From: JBOFFI01 sp051657245
GTDB taxonomy: Bacteria > Pseudomonadota > Alphaproteobacteria > Holosporales > JBOFFI01
Assembly (NCBI GenBank): GCA_051657245.1
Contig: JBOFKI010000005.1
Coordinates: forward strand, 1 to 47,467
Reading direction: 5' to 3'
Length of the DNA: 47,467 bases
Positions 16,510-24,752 of the stretch are shown here, piece by piece. Made by a program: the position numbers and the translations under genes. Position 1 is the stretch's first letter, and every line of letters begins with the position of its first letter. Below the pieces are notes generated by a model. It did not search any database and was not told the origin of the DNA. It saw nothing but the letters and a program-made list of their open reading frames with translations.

Positions 16510-18837
16510 ATGTCTTCAGATACGTTTTTGAAAGCAGCCCTTGAGTATCATCGACAACCTGTTCCGGGTAAGTTGAAAGTTGTGGCGACCAAACCTTTGG
16601 GAACCCAAAAAGATCTGGCGCTTGCTTATTCTCCTGGTGTTGCAGCGGCTTGTGAAGCCATTGCAAAAGATCCTTTAGAAGCAGCTTCTCTTACAACCCG
16701 CAGCAATCTGGTCGCGGTTGTGACCAATGGTACGGCGGTGTTGGGCCTGGGAGCGATTGGCCCGCTGGCAGCCAAGCCTGTGATGGAAGGCAAAGCGGTT
16801 CTTTTTAAAAAATTCGCGGGGCTTGACGTTTTTGATTTGGAAATCCAAGAAAATAACCCTGAGAAATTGGTGGATATCATCGCCAGCTTAGAGCCCACCT
16901 TTGGGGGGATTAACCTGGAAGATATCAAAGCGCCTGAATGTTTTTACGTGGAAGAAAAACTGCGGGAACGCATGAAGATCCCCGTTTTTCATGACGATCA
17001 GCATGGAACGGCCATCATCGTTGCAGCCGCCGTGTTGAACGGCTTGCGTCTTGTGGGCAAAGATATTAGCCAAGCGAAGTGTGTGGTTTCTGGGGCAGGG
17101 GCTGCCGCGCTATCTTGCTTAGATTTAATGGTGGCTTTTGGGTTGAAGCGAGAAAATATTTATGTGGCAGACCAAGCCGGCATTCTCTATGAAGGGCGCG
17201 CTGAAAAAATGGATGCTTACAAGAACCGTTATGCCCAAAGGACGGATGCGAGAAAATTAGCAGACGCCATGCCGGGGGCTGACATCTTTCTAGGACTTTC
17301 CGCAGCAGGGGTGGTGACCCAGGATATGGTGAAAGCCATGGCGCCTTCTCCGCTTATCTTAGCGCTCGCTAATCCTGTGCCAGAGATTTTACCGGAGAAG
17401 GTGCGGGAAGTGCGAGACGATGCGATCATTGCAACGGGTCGTTCAGACTATCCCAACCAGGTCAACAATGTGCTGTGCTTTCCTTATATTTTTCGGGGTG
17501 CTTTGGATGTGGGGGCAACGCAGATTAACGAAGCCATGAAGATGGCGTGCGTGCAGGCCCTTGCAGATTTGGCTTTGGCAGAGCCCTCCGACGTTGTAAC
17601 CTCAGCTTATGGGGGGGAAGAACAGCATTTTGGTCGTGAATACCTCATCCCTAAGCCTTTTGACCCAAGGCTCATCACCCAACTTGCACCGGCTGTTGCA
17701 AAGGCCGCGATGGAAACGGGGGTTGCAACACGCCCGATTGATGATTTTGAGGCTTATCACCAGAGCCTTTCTGAATTTGTGTTTCGCTCAGGGATGATCA
17801 TGAAACCGGTGCTTGCCAGCGCAAAGCGTGATCCTAAGCGTGTTGTGTATGCAGAAGGAGAAGATGAGCGCATTTTGCGGGCTGTTCAAACAGTTGTGGA
17901 TGATGGGATTGCGTATCCTATTTTAATCGGGCGCCGTGAGGTGGTTTCTATGCGCCTCAAAAAGCTGGGGCTTCGGTTGAACTTAGACAAAGATTTTGAG
18001 CTAGTTGATCCAGAAAATGATAGCCGTTATGGGGATTATTGGCGGGCTTACCACCAATTGATGGAGCGTAAAGGGATTACGCAAGATCATGCAAAAACCA
18101 TTTTGCGCACAAACACAACCGTGATTGCAGCGTTGATGACCCAAAAAGGCGATGCGGATGCTGCGTTGTGTGGCCCTGTGGGGCGTTATGAGCAGCATTT
18201 GGTGCATCTAAAAGACATCCTAGGGCTTACCCCCAACAACCGTGTGGCGGCTGCTCTAAGTGGCATGGTACTGGAAAAAGGATTCTTTTTTTTCTCAGAT
18301 GGATATGTGAATCATACGCCAAATGCAGATGAAATTGTTGAAATCACCATGATGGCGGCCCAGCATCTTCGGAATTTTGGACTTGTGCCAAAGATTGCGC
18401 TGTTGTCTCATTCTAATTTTGGCTCTTCTTCCAGTGAATCTTCTGGAATGATGCGCAAAGCACTGGAAACCTTAACTTTATTGATGCCAGATGTTGAGCT
18501 AGAAGGGGAAATGCATGCGGATGCGGCCCTTAACCCTGAGATTCGGCAGCGGATTTTCCCTAATTCTCGCCTGAAGGGCGTTCCTAATTTGTTAATTTTT
18601 CCCCAGCTAGAGTCTGCGAACATTGCGCTTAATATCGCTAAAGTTTTAGGGGATGGTCAGCCTCTTGGCCCCATTTTGCTGGGGTTGCAAAAACCAGCTC
18701 ATATCTTAACACCCTCGGTCACCTCTCGGGGCATCGCGAATATGACCGGGATTGCAGTGGTGGATGCCCAAAAACACAAAAATGAGCAAACTTTTTATTT
18801 CTCCCAAGAAGATATGCAACTTGAACAGGGGGGGTAA
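16510..18837 (+). CDS. maeB: NADP-dependent malic enzyme (MaeB) with phosphotransacetylase-like C-terminus
   Basis: The 775-residue protein has the two-part structure of MaeB. The malic enzyme half occupies about residues 1-410 and converts malate to pyruvate and CO2 while reducing NADP. It shows KDLALAYSPGVAAACEAI, VTNGTAVLGLGAIGPLA, the metal-site motif FHDDQHGTA near residue 160, and GAGAAALSCLD as nucleotide-binding turn. The C-terminal part (about 430-770) is phosphotransacetylase-like (RVVYAEGEDERILRAVQ, LIGRREVV) and in MaeB is thought to be regulatory. The ATG at 16510 follows GGGAG. The last stop base overlaps the mgtE ATG. It links the TCA cycle to acetyl-CoA and NADPH supply. Confidence 0.96.
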   Translation: MSSDTFLKAALEYHRQPVPGKLKVVATKPLGTQKDLALAYSPGVAAACEAIAKDPLEAASLTTRSNLVAVVTNGTAVLGLGAIGPLAAKPVMEGKAVLFKKFAGLDVFDLEIQENNPEKLVDIIASLEPTFGGINLEDIKAPECFYVEEKLRERMKIPVFHDDQHGTAIIVAAAVLNGLRLVGKDISQAKCVVSGAGAAALSCLDLMVAFGLKRENIYVADQAGILYEGRAEKMDAYKNRYAQRTDARKLADAMPGADIFLGLSAAGVVTQDMVKAMAPSPLILALANPVPEILPEKVREVRDDAIIATGRSDYPNQVNNVLCFPYIFRGALDVGATQINEAMKMACVQALADLALAEPSDVVTSAYGGEEQHFGREYLIPKPFDPRLITQLAPAVAKAAMETGVATRPIDDFEAYHQSLSEFVFRSGMIMKPVLASAKRDPKRVVYAEGEDERILRAVQTVVDDGIAYPILIGRREVVSMRLKKLGLRLNLDKDFELVDPENDSRYGDYWRAYHQLMERKGITQDHAKTILRTNTTVIAALMTQKGDADAALCGPVGRYEQHLVHLKDILGLTPNNRVAAALSGMVLEKGFFFFSDGYVNHTPNADEIVEITMMAAQHLRNFGLVPKIALLSHSNFGSSSSESSGMMRKALETLTLLMPDVELEGEMHADAALNPEIRQRIFPNSRLKGVPNLLIFPQLESANIALNIAKVLGDGQPLGPILLGLQKPAHILTPSVTSRGIANMTGIAVVDAQKHKNEQTFYFSQEDMQLEQGG

Positions 18838-20243
18838 TGGAGCGACAATCTTCTTTTTCTGATTCCCATCAAGAGGGATATTCAAACCATGATCTAAACC
18901 ATCTGGTGGCCCTGCTTGAAAAATCATTTGAAGAAGCAAACGTTTCTCCCCAGCCCCCTGAGCAATTATCTGAAATTGTTGAACTGCTTGATGCGCTTCA
19001 CCCTTCTGATACGGCGCGGCTTATTCAATACCTTCGAGGGGATCACCGCTTACAGCTGATGGGTTTGTTAAGAACACGTCTTAATCCAGAAATCTTAAGT
19101 TTCCTGGATGAGACAGTTCGAAGTGAAGTGCTCAGCTTTTTGGGGACAGAAGAGCTTGCAGAAGCCCTTGCTCGTCTGGAAAGTGATGATGCGTTTTTGA
19201 TCCTTGAAGAGCTGGAAGAAACCAGGCGCCAAGAAGTTTTAGAAGCATTTTCTTCCAAGAATCGTGCTATTTTTGAAGAAATCCTAACCTATCCAGAAGA
19301 CAGTGCAGGCCGCCTAATGCAACGGGAATTGGTTGCAGTTCCCTCATACTGGACGGTTCAGCAAACCCGCCAATTTATCTTGGAAAACAAAAACCTTCCG
19401 GAGCATTTTTATAACGTTTTTATTGTAGATCCAAAGCACCACCCGCTAGGGGTTGTTCCTTTGAGCAAGCTGTTAACCACAGCTCCTGAGGTGTCTTTGA
19501 TAGAGGTAATGCAAGCAGATTTGCATCGGATTATGGCGACGGTTGACCAAGAGGAAGTGGCTCAAATTTTTCGTCAATATTCTCTTGTTTCTGCGCCCGT
19601 GGTGGATGCATCCGGGCGGCTTTTGGGAATCATTACCGTGGATGATGTGGTGCACGTTATCGATGAAGAAGCCGAAGAGGACATCATGCACCTTGCAGGT
19701 GTTTCAGAGTCAGACTTTTACGCGCCCATTTTCACTACCAGTTTTGCCAGAATTCGTTGGCTTTTGGTGACGCTGATCAACACGCTGATCGCATCTGGCG
19801 TCATTTCCCAATTTCAAACAACCCTTGAGAAAAAAATTGCCGTGGCGGTGTTGATGCCGATCGTGGCGGCGATGGGGGGGAATTCTGGTATGCAAGTGGT
19901 GACGGTGACCGTTAGGGCGTTGGCTACCCGGGAATTGGATACGGCTAACATGTTGCGAGCCATTTGGAAAGAAATTTCCGTGGCGCTGCTGAATGGTCTT
20001 TTTTTCGCGTGTTTGTTGGGCATTTTGATAGCAGCTTGGTTTCATGAGGTTCAGCTGGGGATCGTCTTGGGAGGGGCCATGATGTTTAACATGCTTTGGG
20101 CAGGGATTGCCGGAACCAGCTTGCCGATCCTCGTTCATCGTCTGGGGATGGACCCAGCCCTCAGCGCAGGGCCTCTGTTAACGACTACGACAGATGTTTT
20201 TGGGTTTGCTATTTTTTTGACGCTGGCAACCTTCTTTTTGTGA
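18837..20243 (+). CDS. mgtE: Magnesium transporter MgtE
   Basis: The 468-residue protein matches MgtE, a magnesium-gated magnesium channel of the inner membrane. An N-terminal superhelical domain (LDALHPSDTARLIQYLRG and the repeated E-rich helices) is followed by a CBS pair (about residues 150-270, with SAPVVDASGRLLGIITVDDVV). A C-terminal membrane domain with about five helices carries PIVAAMGGNSGMQVVTVTVRALA, the conserved pore segment. The ATG overlaps the last base of the maeB stop (TAATG), so the pair is probably co-transcribed; the functional link is not obvious, though malic enzyme needs a divalent cation. Confidence 0.95.
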   Translation: MERQSSFSDSHQEGYSNHDLNHLVALLEKSFEEANVSPQPPEQLSEIVELLDALHPSDTARLIQYLRGDHRLQLMGLLRTRLNPEILSFLDETVRSEVLSFLGTEELAEALARLESDDAFLILEELEETRRQEVLEAFSSKNRAIFEEILTYPEDSAGRLMQRELVAVPSYWTVQQTRQFILENKNLPEHFYNVFIVDPKHHPLGVVPLSKLLTTAPEVSLIEVMQADLHRIMATVDQEEVAQIFRQYSLVSAPVVDASGRLLGIITVDDVVHVIDEEAEEDIMHLAGVSESDFYAPIFTTSFARIRWLLVTLINTLIASGVISQFQTTLEKKIAVAVLMPIVAAMGGNSGMQVVTVTVRALATRELDTANMLRAIWKEISVALLNGLFFACLLGILIAAWFHEVQLGIVLGGAMMFNMLWAGIAGTSLPILVHRLGMDPALSAGPLLTTTTDVFGFAIFLTLATFFL

Positions 20244-20382
20244 GAAGGGGTTGAGTTCTGTTAATACCACTTCCCCATTAAAATTTTTTAAATACCTTTT
20301 ATAAAAGCATCCGCCTTTGTCACGGTATTTCAGAGCGTCCTTGGAATCTAAGTTTCTATCCCAAAATGGCATAAATTAATAA

Positions 20383-20429
20383 TTGAAAAATCTTTTAGGG
20401 ATACACTATAATAACTTGAATTTATTATA
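20383..20429 (+). promoter_or_regulatory. Promoter and palindrome upstream of the F-box/LRR gene
   Basis: A near-consensus sigma-70 promoter is visible: -35 TTGAAA at 20383-20388, an 18-bp spacer, and -10 TATAAT at 20407-20412. The -10 element is also the left arm of a perfect 8-bp inverted repeat, TATAATAA (20407-20414) and TTATTATA (20422-20429), separated by seven bases. A dimeric repressor binding there would cover the -10 box and start site; this is inference. The ATG at 20444 follows with GAGG four bases upstream. Confidence 0.6.
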
Positions 20430-20443
20430 GAATTTGAGGCGTT

Positions 20444-21523
20444 ATGTATAACAGATTGACCCAAAAGGTGCTGTTAAAGCTTGCTTTTATTGTCTCTATG
20501 ACACCTTATCTTGCTCTGGCAGGATCAGATTCTAAAATCAATCAAGCCACCGATGAAACAAACGACCCCACCCACGCAGTGGCTGCACCCCTTGCTACGC
20601 CTGCTGGCCAGCTGTCCTTTGAGATGATTCCCTCAGAGATCATTAAATTGATCCTTGAGAAGCTTACAAACCCTGATCTTCAAAACATGCGTTTGGTTGA
20701 GAAAAAACTGAGAGATTTGCTCACGCAGCTTTTCACCGACATTAAAATCCCAAGCAACATCCCAGACGTAGGACAGTTTAAAAAATTCCTTAAAGATTTA
20801 ACAACGGTTAAATTTTGGGAAGACAAAAAGCCTTCAGAAGCTTTCGTGAACCTCTTTCGCCACGTGCCGATAAAAAATCTAGACCTAACATGGCAACAGA
20901 TCAGCCCAGAGGGCATCAAAACCCTAGGTCCCATTTTGCCCTTTTCTCTTGAAACACTTAACTTGAACCATAACAACATTGGAGACAAAGGAACAAAAGA
21001 TTTTGCCCAAAATCTTCCAGCTACCCTTATTCAGCTTTCTTTGAGCTATAACAACATGGGAAGCGAAGGCGCCAAAGACTTGGCTCAACACCTTCCAGCT
21101 ACGCTTAAAAGGCTTTACCTGGGCCATAACAACATTGGAGACGAAGGGGCAAAAGCCCTCGCCCAAAGGCTTCCAAGTACGCTTACATGGCTTTACTTGA
21201 GTGCTAACAACATTGGAGACGAAGGGGCAAAAGCCCTCGCCCAAAGGCTTCCAAGTACGCTTACATGGCTTCACCTTAGTGCTAATAACATTGGAGGCGA
21301 AGGGGCGAAAGCCCTCGCTCAACACCTTCCAAGTACGCTCACATCGCTTTACCTAAGTGCTAACAACATTGGAGACGAAGGCCTAACCGCTTTATTGGGG
21401 GCAATCCCAAGCACAGATTTAAAAGGTCTAACTATTTCTGTGCCCAAAACCTCGCCTCTCCGGGAGCAATTCAATACTCTCCGCAACAGGAACGGTGCGC
21501 TTGTCCAGGTAAGCTTCCGGTAA
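20444..21523 (+). CDS. Exported F-box-like plus leucine-rich-repeat protein (GALA-like candidate effector)
   Basis: The 359-residue protein has a signal peptide (hydrophobic core KLAFIVSMTPYLALA, likely cleavage after residue 26). Residues about 58-98 read FEMIPSEIIKLILEKL then TNPDLQNMRLVEKKLRDLL, which matches the F-box pattern (Pro-x-Glu-Ile, Leu, Asp-Leu, Val, then a basic helix). From about residue 145 there are about seven leucine-rich repeats of 26 residues with the core LYLSANNIGDEGAKALAQ. GAKALA fits the GAxALA signature of the GALA F-box/LRR effectors of Ralstonia. F-box proteins recruit targets to the host SCF ubiquitin ligase, so a host-directed role is plausible but inferred. A Sec-type signal is atypical for type III effectors. 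It stands alone with its own promoter. Confidence 0.75.
   Translation: MYNRLTQKVLLKLAFIVSMTPYLALAGSDSKINQATDETNDPTHAVAAPLATPAGQLSFEMIPSEIIKLILEKLTNPDLQNMRLVEKKLRDLLTQLFTDIKIPSNIPDVGQFKKFLKDLTTVKFWEDKKPSEAFVNLFRHVPIKNLDLTWQQISPEGIKTLGPILPFSLETLNLNHNNIGDKGTKDFAQNLPATLIQLSLSYNNMGSEGAKDLAQHLPATLKRLYLGHNNIGDEGAKALAQRLPSTLTWLYLSANNIGDEGAKALAQRLPSTLTWLHLSANNIGGEGAKALAQHLPSTLTSLYLSANNIGDEGLTALLGAIPSTDLKGLTISVPKTSPLREQFNTLRNRNGALVQVSFR
21128..21361 (+). repeat. Three near-identical 78-nt tandem units within the LRR gene
   Basis: Units beginning at 21128, 21206 and 21284 each start at the AAC-AAC/T-ATT codons of NNI and are spaced exactly 78 nt (26 codons). They are almost identical at DNA level, including synonymous positions, whereas the repeats before 21128 are more diverged. 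This indicates recent duplication or gene conversion inside the leucine-rich repeat array. Confidence 0.85.
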
Positions 21524-22064
21524 GCTGGCACATCTTTGGGAAGCGTTCGCGCAAGCGGGCGCCTTTGCTCAGATGCCGCTTTCTCGTAGCGGGAGAAAGC
21601 GGATCGGGTGGTCGGCTGATGGATGCGTCACCATGTGACCTTGTACTCTGCTTCGCCTCTTTAGCTTTATCGAATACAGCAGACCCATTATAAATTGCGC
21701 ATGCGTCACTTCGTCGCTCATGTACCATTTTGTACACATCGCTCCTTGTTTCTGTGCGCAACTTAAATGGGAACTGCTATAGACCTCTTGTCGAACCCTT
21801 TTATGGGCTGATGGGTGCGTCACCAAGGGTTATATCTCGTGCTCAGATCCTCATGTACCCTAAGTACGACTGAAGGTCTTGCGCTCCGTTAGTTCTTGCC
21901 TCCCAGTTCCCTAAAAGTGGTTTCGAAAGAGGTCTAGTGCTATAATCTTATCAACGTGCTGCTTGAGTCTCATTGCATATGAACCTATACACAGAGGTAA
22001 AAAAACCTTTACATCTAAAAGAATTTTATTAAAATACCCTTAAATAATAAGGGGATTTAAAAAG
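21524..22064. repeat. Gene-poor gap with hairpin and MITE-like repeat
   Basis: No credible coding sequence was found in these 541 bases; the open frames on the minus strand have no recognisable content. A perfect 10-bp hairpin (21576-21585 with 21593-21602, seven-base loop) lies 53 nt after the LRR stop, without a T-run. The string TGCGTCAC recurs near 21624, 21703 and 21816, and CTCATGTACC recurs near 21717 and 21850, suggesting degenerate repeats. A 157-bp element with terminal inverted repeats follows (listed separately). Confidence 0.6.
21780..21936. mobile_element. MITE-like 157-bp element with terminal inverted repeats
   Basis: The left end reads TAGACCTCTTGTCGAACC and the right end, reverse-complemented, reads TAGACCTCTTTCGAAACC. 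Similarity continues inward for about 34 bases (CTTTTA, GGG, CTG) with small gaps. TA lies at both outer edges. The element has no coding capacity, as expected for a miniature inverted-repeat element or a palindromic intergenic repeat. Whether other copies exist in the genome cannot be seen here. Confidence 0.55.
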
Positions 22065-23915
22065 TTGCTCATTAAAAAGTCGTGGTACCATGCATGGATT
22101 TTAGCGGTTCTTGCAGGATGTGGTGCCGAGAAAGCAGAAAAACCCGTCACCCAAGGGCCAGCCTCTTATTTAAACAAAAAACGCGAAGCTTCTCCCTGCT
22201 ATGGTTATCTCCAGCAGGCTAAACAGAAAATCAAAAAAGGCAAGCTTTCTGAGGCCTCACGTCTTATTAATGTTGCGCTTCAAAGCTATCCCCGTATGGG
22301 TAAGCTTCACTTGATGAATGGGCTGATTTATGAAGCCATGATGGATAAAGGTGCAGATGATAAATCTGAGCTGGTGACCGTTGCTTATGAGACTGCTTTC
22401 TCGCTGGATCCAACAGATTTTCATGCCGCCTATTTCATGGGGCGTTTTAAGCTGAAGAAGAAAGATTACATTGGCGCTCAAGATTTTTTGGCTCAGGCCT
22501 TGCTGCTGAACCCAGACGACACCACGGCGCTACATGATTTAGCTGTTGCGTCTTATTATGCCCAAGATCTGGAGGTGGCCCGGGGAAGTGTAAAAAAGCT
22601 TTTATCCCTGGTCAGCAATAAAAAAGCTTCGCTCAAACCGCTTTTCTATCGAACGGCTGCCATGGTGTTTGCGGCAACGGGTGAAAAAGAACAGGCCCAG
22701 AAAAATTTGGCTCACCTGGTCAACTTGGTTGGGGGCAAAGACCCAGATATTCACTTTTTAAAGCGCCGGATGGAAGATTGGTTTCATTCCCACACCCACC
22801 CGAAGCGGCTTCAGCCCATTGCTGATGAGGATAGTAGTACAGCCCCTTTTGGTGGAGATCCATCCGCTCAGCCATTGCAAAACCCAGCTCAGCAGCCTCG
22901 GCAAGGAGGGCACGGAGCCCTGCCCCAAGGAGCCGCCCCCGAAAAACCCGAAAAAGAAACTCAGCATGTGGTGATTTTGGATTGTTTTCTCCTGAGGGTC
23001 AGCGAAGAGACCGCTACATCTAAAGGCTCTAACATTTTAAATAATTTTACGGTGAGCCTGAAGCCGCAGTCTGCTGAGTATAATATGGTGAAAACAGGTG
23101 GTATTCCAACCCTTACCCAAACGTTTAATCGCAGCATCACTTGGAGTACAATTCTATACAATCTCAACATCGCTAACGCGGTGGACAAGCGCATTGAAGT
23201 GATTGCGCGGCCAACCCTCAGCACCTATGAAAAGAAAAAATCGACTTTCTTTTCAGGGAACACCATTAGAGGAGGAATCTCGGGTACCACAGGAGGGAGT
23301 ATCGGCGAGGTTCAAACAGGCATTACCTTAGAGGTGACGCCTTTGGAAGTTCAAGAAGACAAGAACAAAACCTTGTTGGATATTTCCCTGGAAGGTTCTA
23401 TTTTAAGTGGCGAGCCGGTAAACGGATCTGCTTCCATTGCAAACCAGACATTTGAGATTTCTAAAACCAAGGCTACGACAACCCTGAAGCTGAAATTTGG
23501 GGAAACTGGGATGTTGGGCGGCATTTATGAGCGGGTCACCAAACAAGATAAAGATGGTGTCCCCCTTCTCCAGGACATTCCTTTTCTGCAATACCTTTTT
23601 TCCCAAGAGACCACGTCTGATTTGCGGAAATATGTGGTCTTTTTTGTAACCCCTCGGAATGCGAAAATTGTGAGGGATGCGATGAAATCCCCCTCAAGCA
23701 TTGAGGCGCGGCGGAAAGAACAGCCAAATGTTCGAGAACTGCTTGCGAAGGGATGTGGTTGGGACCAGACGCCTTCCAATATTTCCATCATTTTTAAGGG
23801 GGTTGCAAAACTTAACCGAGAATTTAGGACTGGCGACGTTATTCCACTTTTTTGGGGGACAGAGCCAGATTGGGATACACACATCGAGCAAGTCAGCGCA
23901 TTTCTTTATTTCTAA
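22065..23915 (+). CDS. Lipoprotein with TPR repeats and a secretin-type C-terminal domain
   Basis: The 616-residue protein starts at a TTG (22065) preceded by AAGGGG; this start is needed for the lipoprotein signal with lipobox LAGC (Cys19). Residues about 45-235 form tetratricopeptide repeats (KKGKLSEASRLINVAL, FHAAYFMGRFKLKKKDYIGA, ALLLNPDDTTALHDLAVAS). A Pro/Gln-rich linker (about 260-300) follows. From about 300 to 540 the chain resembles the beta-domain of secretins, ending with the hallmark VPLLQDIPFLQYLFSQE near residue 500 and YVVFFVTPRNA. Secretins form outer membrane channels for type II/III secretion, type IV pili and phage. The residues after 540 are unassigned. No other secretion genes are nearby. 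TPR plus secretin in one lipoprotein is unusual. Confidence 0.75.
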   Translation: MLIKKSWYHAWILAVLAGCGAEKAEKPVTQGPASYLNKKREASPCYGYLQQAKQKIKKGKLSEASRLINVALQSYPRMGKLHLMNGLIYEAMMDKGADDKSELVTVAYETAFSLDPTDFHAAYFMGRFKLKKKDYIGAQDFLAQALLLNPDDTTALHDLAVASYYAQDLEVARGSVKKLLSLVSNKKASLKPLFYRTAAMVFAATGEKEQAQKNLAHLVNLVGGKDPDIHFLKRRMEDWFHSHTHPKRLQPIADEDSSTAPFGGDPSAQPLQNPAQQPRQGGHGALPQGAAPEKPEKETQHVVILDCFLLRVSEETATSKGSNILNNFTVSLKPQSAEYNMVKTGGIPTLTQTFNRSITWSTILYNLNIANAVDKRIEVIARPTLSTYEKKKSTFFSGNTIRGGISGTTGGSIGEVQTGITLEVTPLEVQEDKNKTLLDISLEGSILSGEPVNGSASIANQTFEISKTKATTTLKLKFGETGMLGGIYERVTKQDKDGVPLLQDIPFLQYLFSQETTSDLRKYVVFFVTPRNAKIVRDAMKSPSSIEARRKEQPNVRELLAKGCGWDQTPSNISIIFKGVAKLNREFRTGDVIPLFWGTEPDWDTHIEQVSAFLYF

Positions 23916-24001
23916 ACGTTGCTCGGGACCTGCTTTAACCTAATTTTTCTCAGAAAAAACTTGACCCGGGCCCTAGACCCAGGTAGGACAGAATAGAGAA
24001 A

Positions 24002-24075
24002 GGCCGGGTGGCAGAGTGGTTATGCGGAGGACTGCAAATCCTTGGACGTCGGTTCGATTCCGGTCCCGGCCTCCA
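24002..24075 (+). tRNA. tRNA-Cys (anticodon GCA)
   Basis: The acceptor stem GGCCGGG (24002-24008) pairs with CCCGGCC (24065-24071), followed by discriminator T and encoded CCA (24073-24075). The anticodon loop CTGCAAA carries GCA at 24034-24036. The T-arm GTTCGATTC is present. The discriminator U73 and GCA anticodon are both identity elements of tRNA-Cys. A TTGACC at 23961-23966 could be its -35 box. Confidence 0.96.
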
Positions 24076-24106
24076 TTTGATTTCGCTTTAGAAGGAGTTT
24101 TTTGGC

Positions 24107-24706
24107 GTGCTGGGGTTTGAGACAAAGAAATATGTGAAGGTTGCCCTTTCTTTCTTTTTTGTTTGCTTGAGCGGTTGCGGAACGTCTCCTTTGCCTAGAG
24201 CGCCTGGTCTCAATTATCTGGTAGCGCCTCAGATTCAACTTCGTGTTGGGCGACTTGAGATTGCTAAACGCTATGCGCCTCCTCAAAAGGATCCTTATGT
24301 AGATCACCTATTTGCGATGACACCTGCGGTGATGGTTCAACAATGGGCTCGGGAGCGGTTTGTGCCAGCGGGTGGTGCGGGACACGCTGTCATTACAGTG
24401 GAAGATGCTTCTGTCGTTGAAAAGCGGTTACCGTCCCAAGGGGGGCTCAACAACCTGTTCGCATCCCAGATGTCAGAGCGTTATGACGCGCGCGTTGTGG
24501 TGAAGATTGAAATTATGGATGAGAGGGGTTATCCAAAAAGCTATGCAAGGGCAACCGCTACGGCAACCCGAACCGTTTCGGACCAGATGACCTTGACCCA
24601 GCGCCAAGAAGCTTGGACTGCGCTGATGGAAGATTTGATGAACCGTTTGAACGAAGAAGTTGAAAAAAATATAAAAGAATATTTATCGATCTTTGTGGTT
24701 CTTTAA
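24107..24706 (+). CDS. Conserved-looking lipoprotein of unknown function
   Basis: The 199-residue protein starts at a GTG (24107) with AAGGAG nine bases upstream. It has a lipoprotein signal ending in LSGC (Cys24). The body reads YLVAPQIQLRVGRLEIAKRY, then DHLFAMTPAVMVQQWARERF, then AVITVEDASVVEKRL and YDARVVVKIEIMDERGYP. From memory this arrangement occurs in small uncharacterised alphaproteobacterial lipoproteins, but no function is known to me. The C-terminus is a Glu/Asn-rich helix. It lies 46 nt upstream of psd on the same strand and might be co-transcribed with it. Confidence 0.7.
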   Translation: MLGFETKKYVKVALSFFFVCLSGCGTSPLPRAPGLNYLVAPQIQLRVGRLEIAKRYAPPQKDPYVDHLFAMTPAVMVQQWARERFVPAGGAGHAVITVEDASVVEKRLPSQGGLNNLFASQMSERYDARVVVKIEIMDERGYPKSYARATATATRTVSDQMTLTQRQEAWTALMEDLMNRLNEEVEKNIKEYLSIFVVL

Positions 24707-24752
24707 GGGAGAGACATAGTCTTTAAAAAATAATTAAAAAGGAAGGTTTACG

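Noticed and set aside
20243..20300. Possible terminator after mgtE
   Set aside because: The GAAGGGG and CTTCCCC strings are not reverse complements, so no stable stem forms before the T-run.
21128..21440. Regular 78-nt spacing suggested a CRISPR array
   Set aside because: The repeats have no unique spacers and form continuous leucine-rich-repeat codons.
21471..21826. Two overlapping minus-strand frames after the LRR gene
   Set aside because: They overlap the LRR 3' end or the repeat region, have shared strings only because of DNA repeats, and show no domain.
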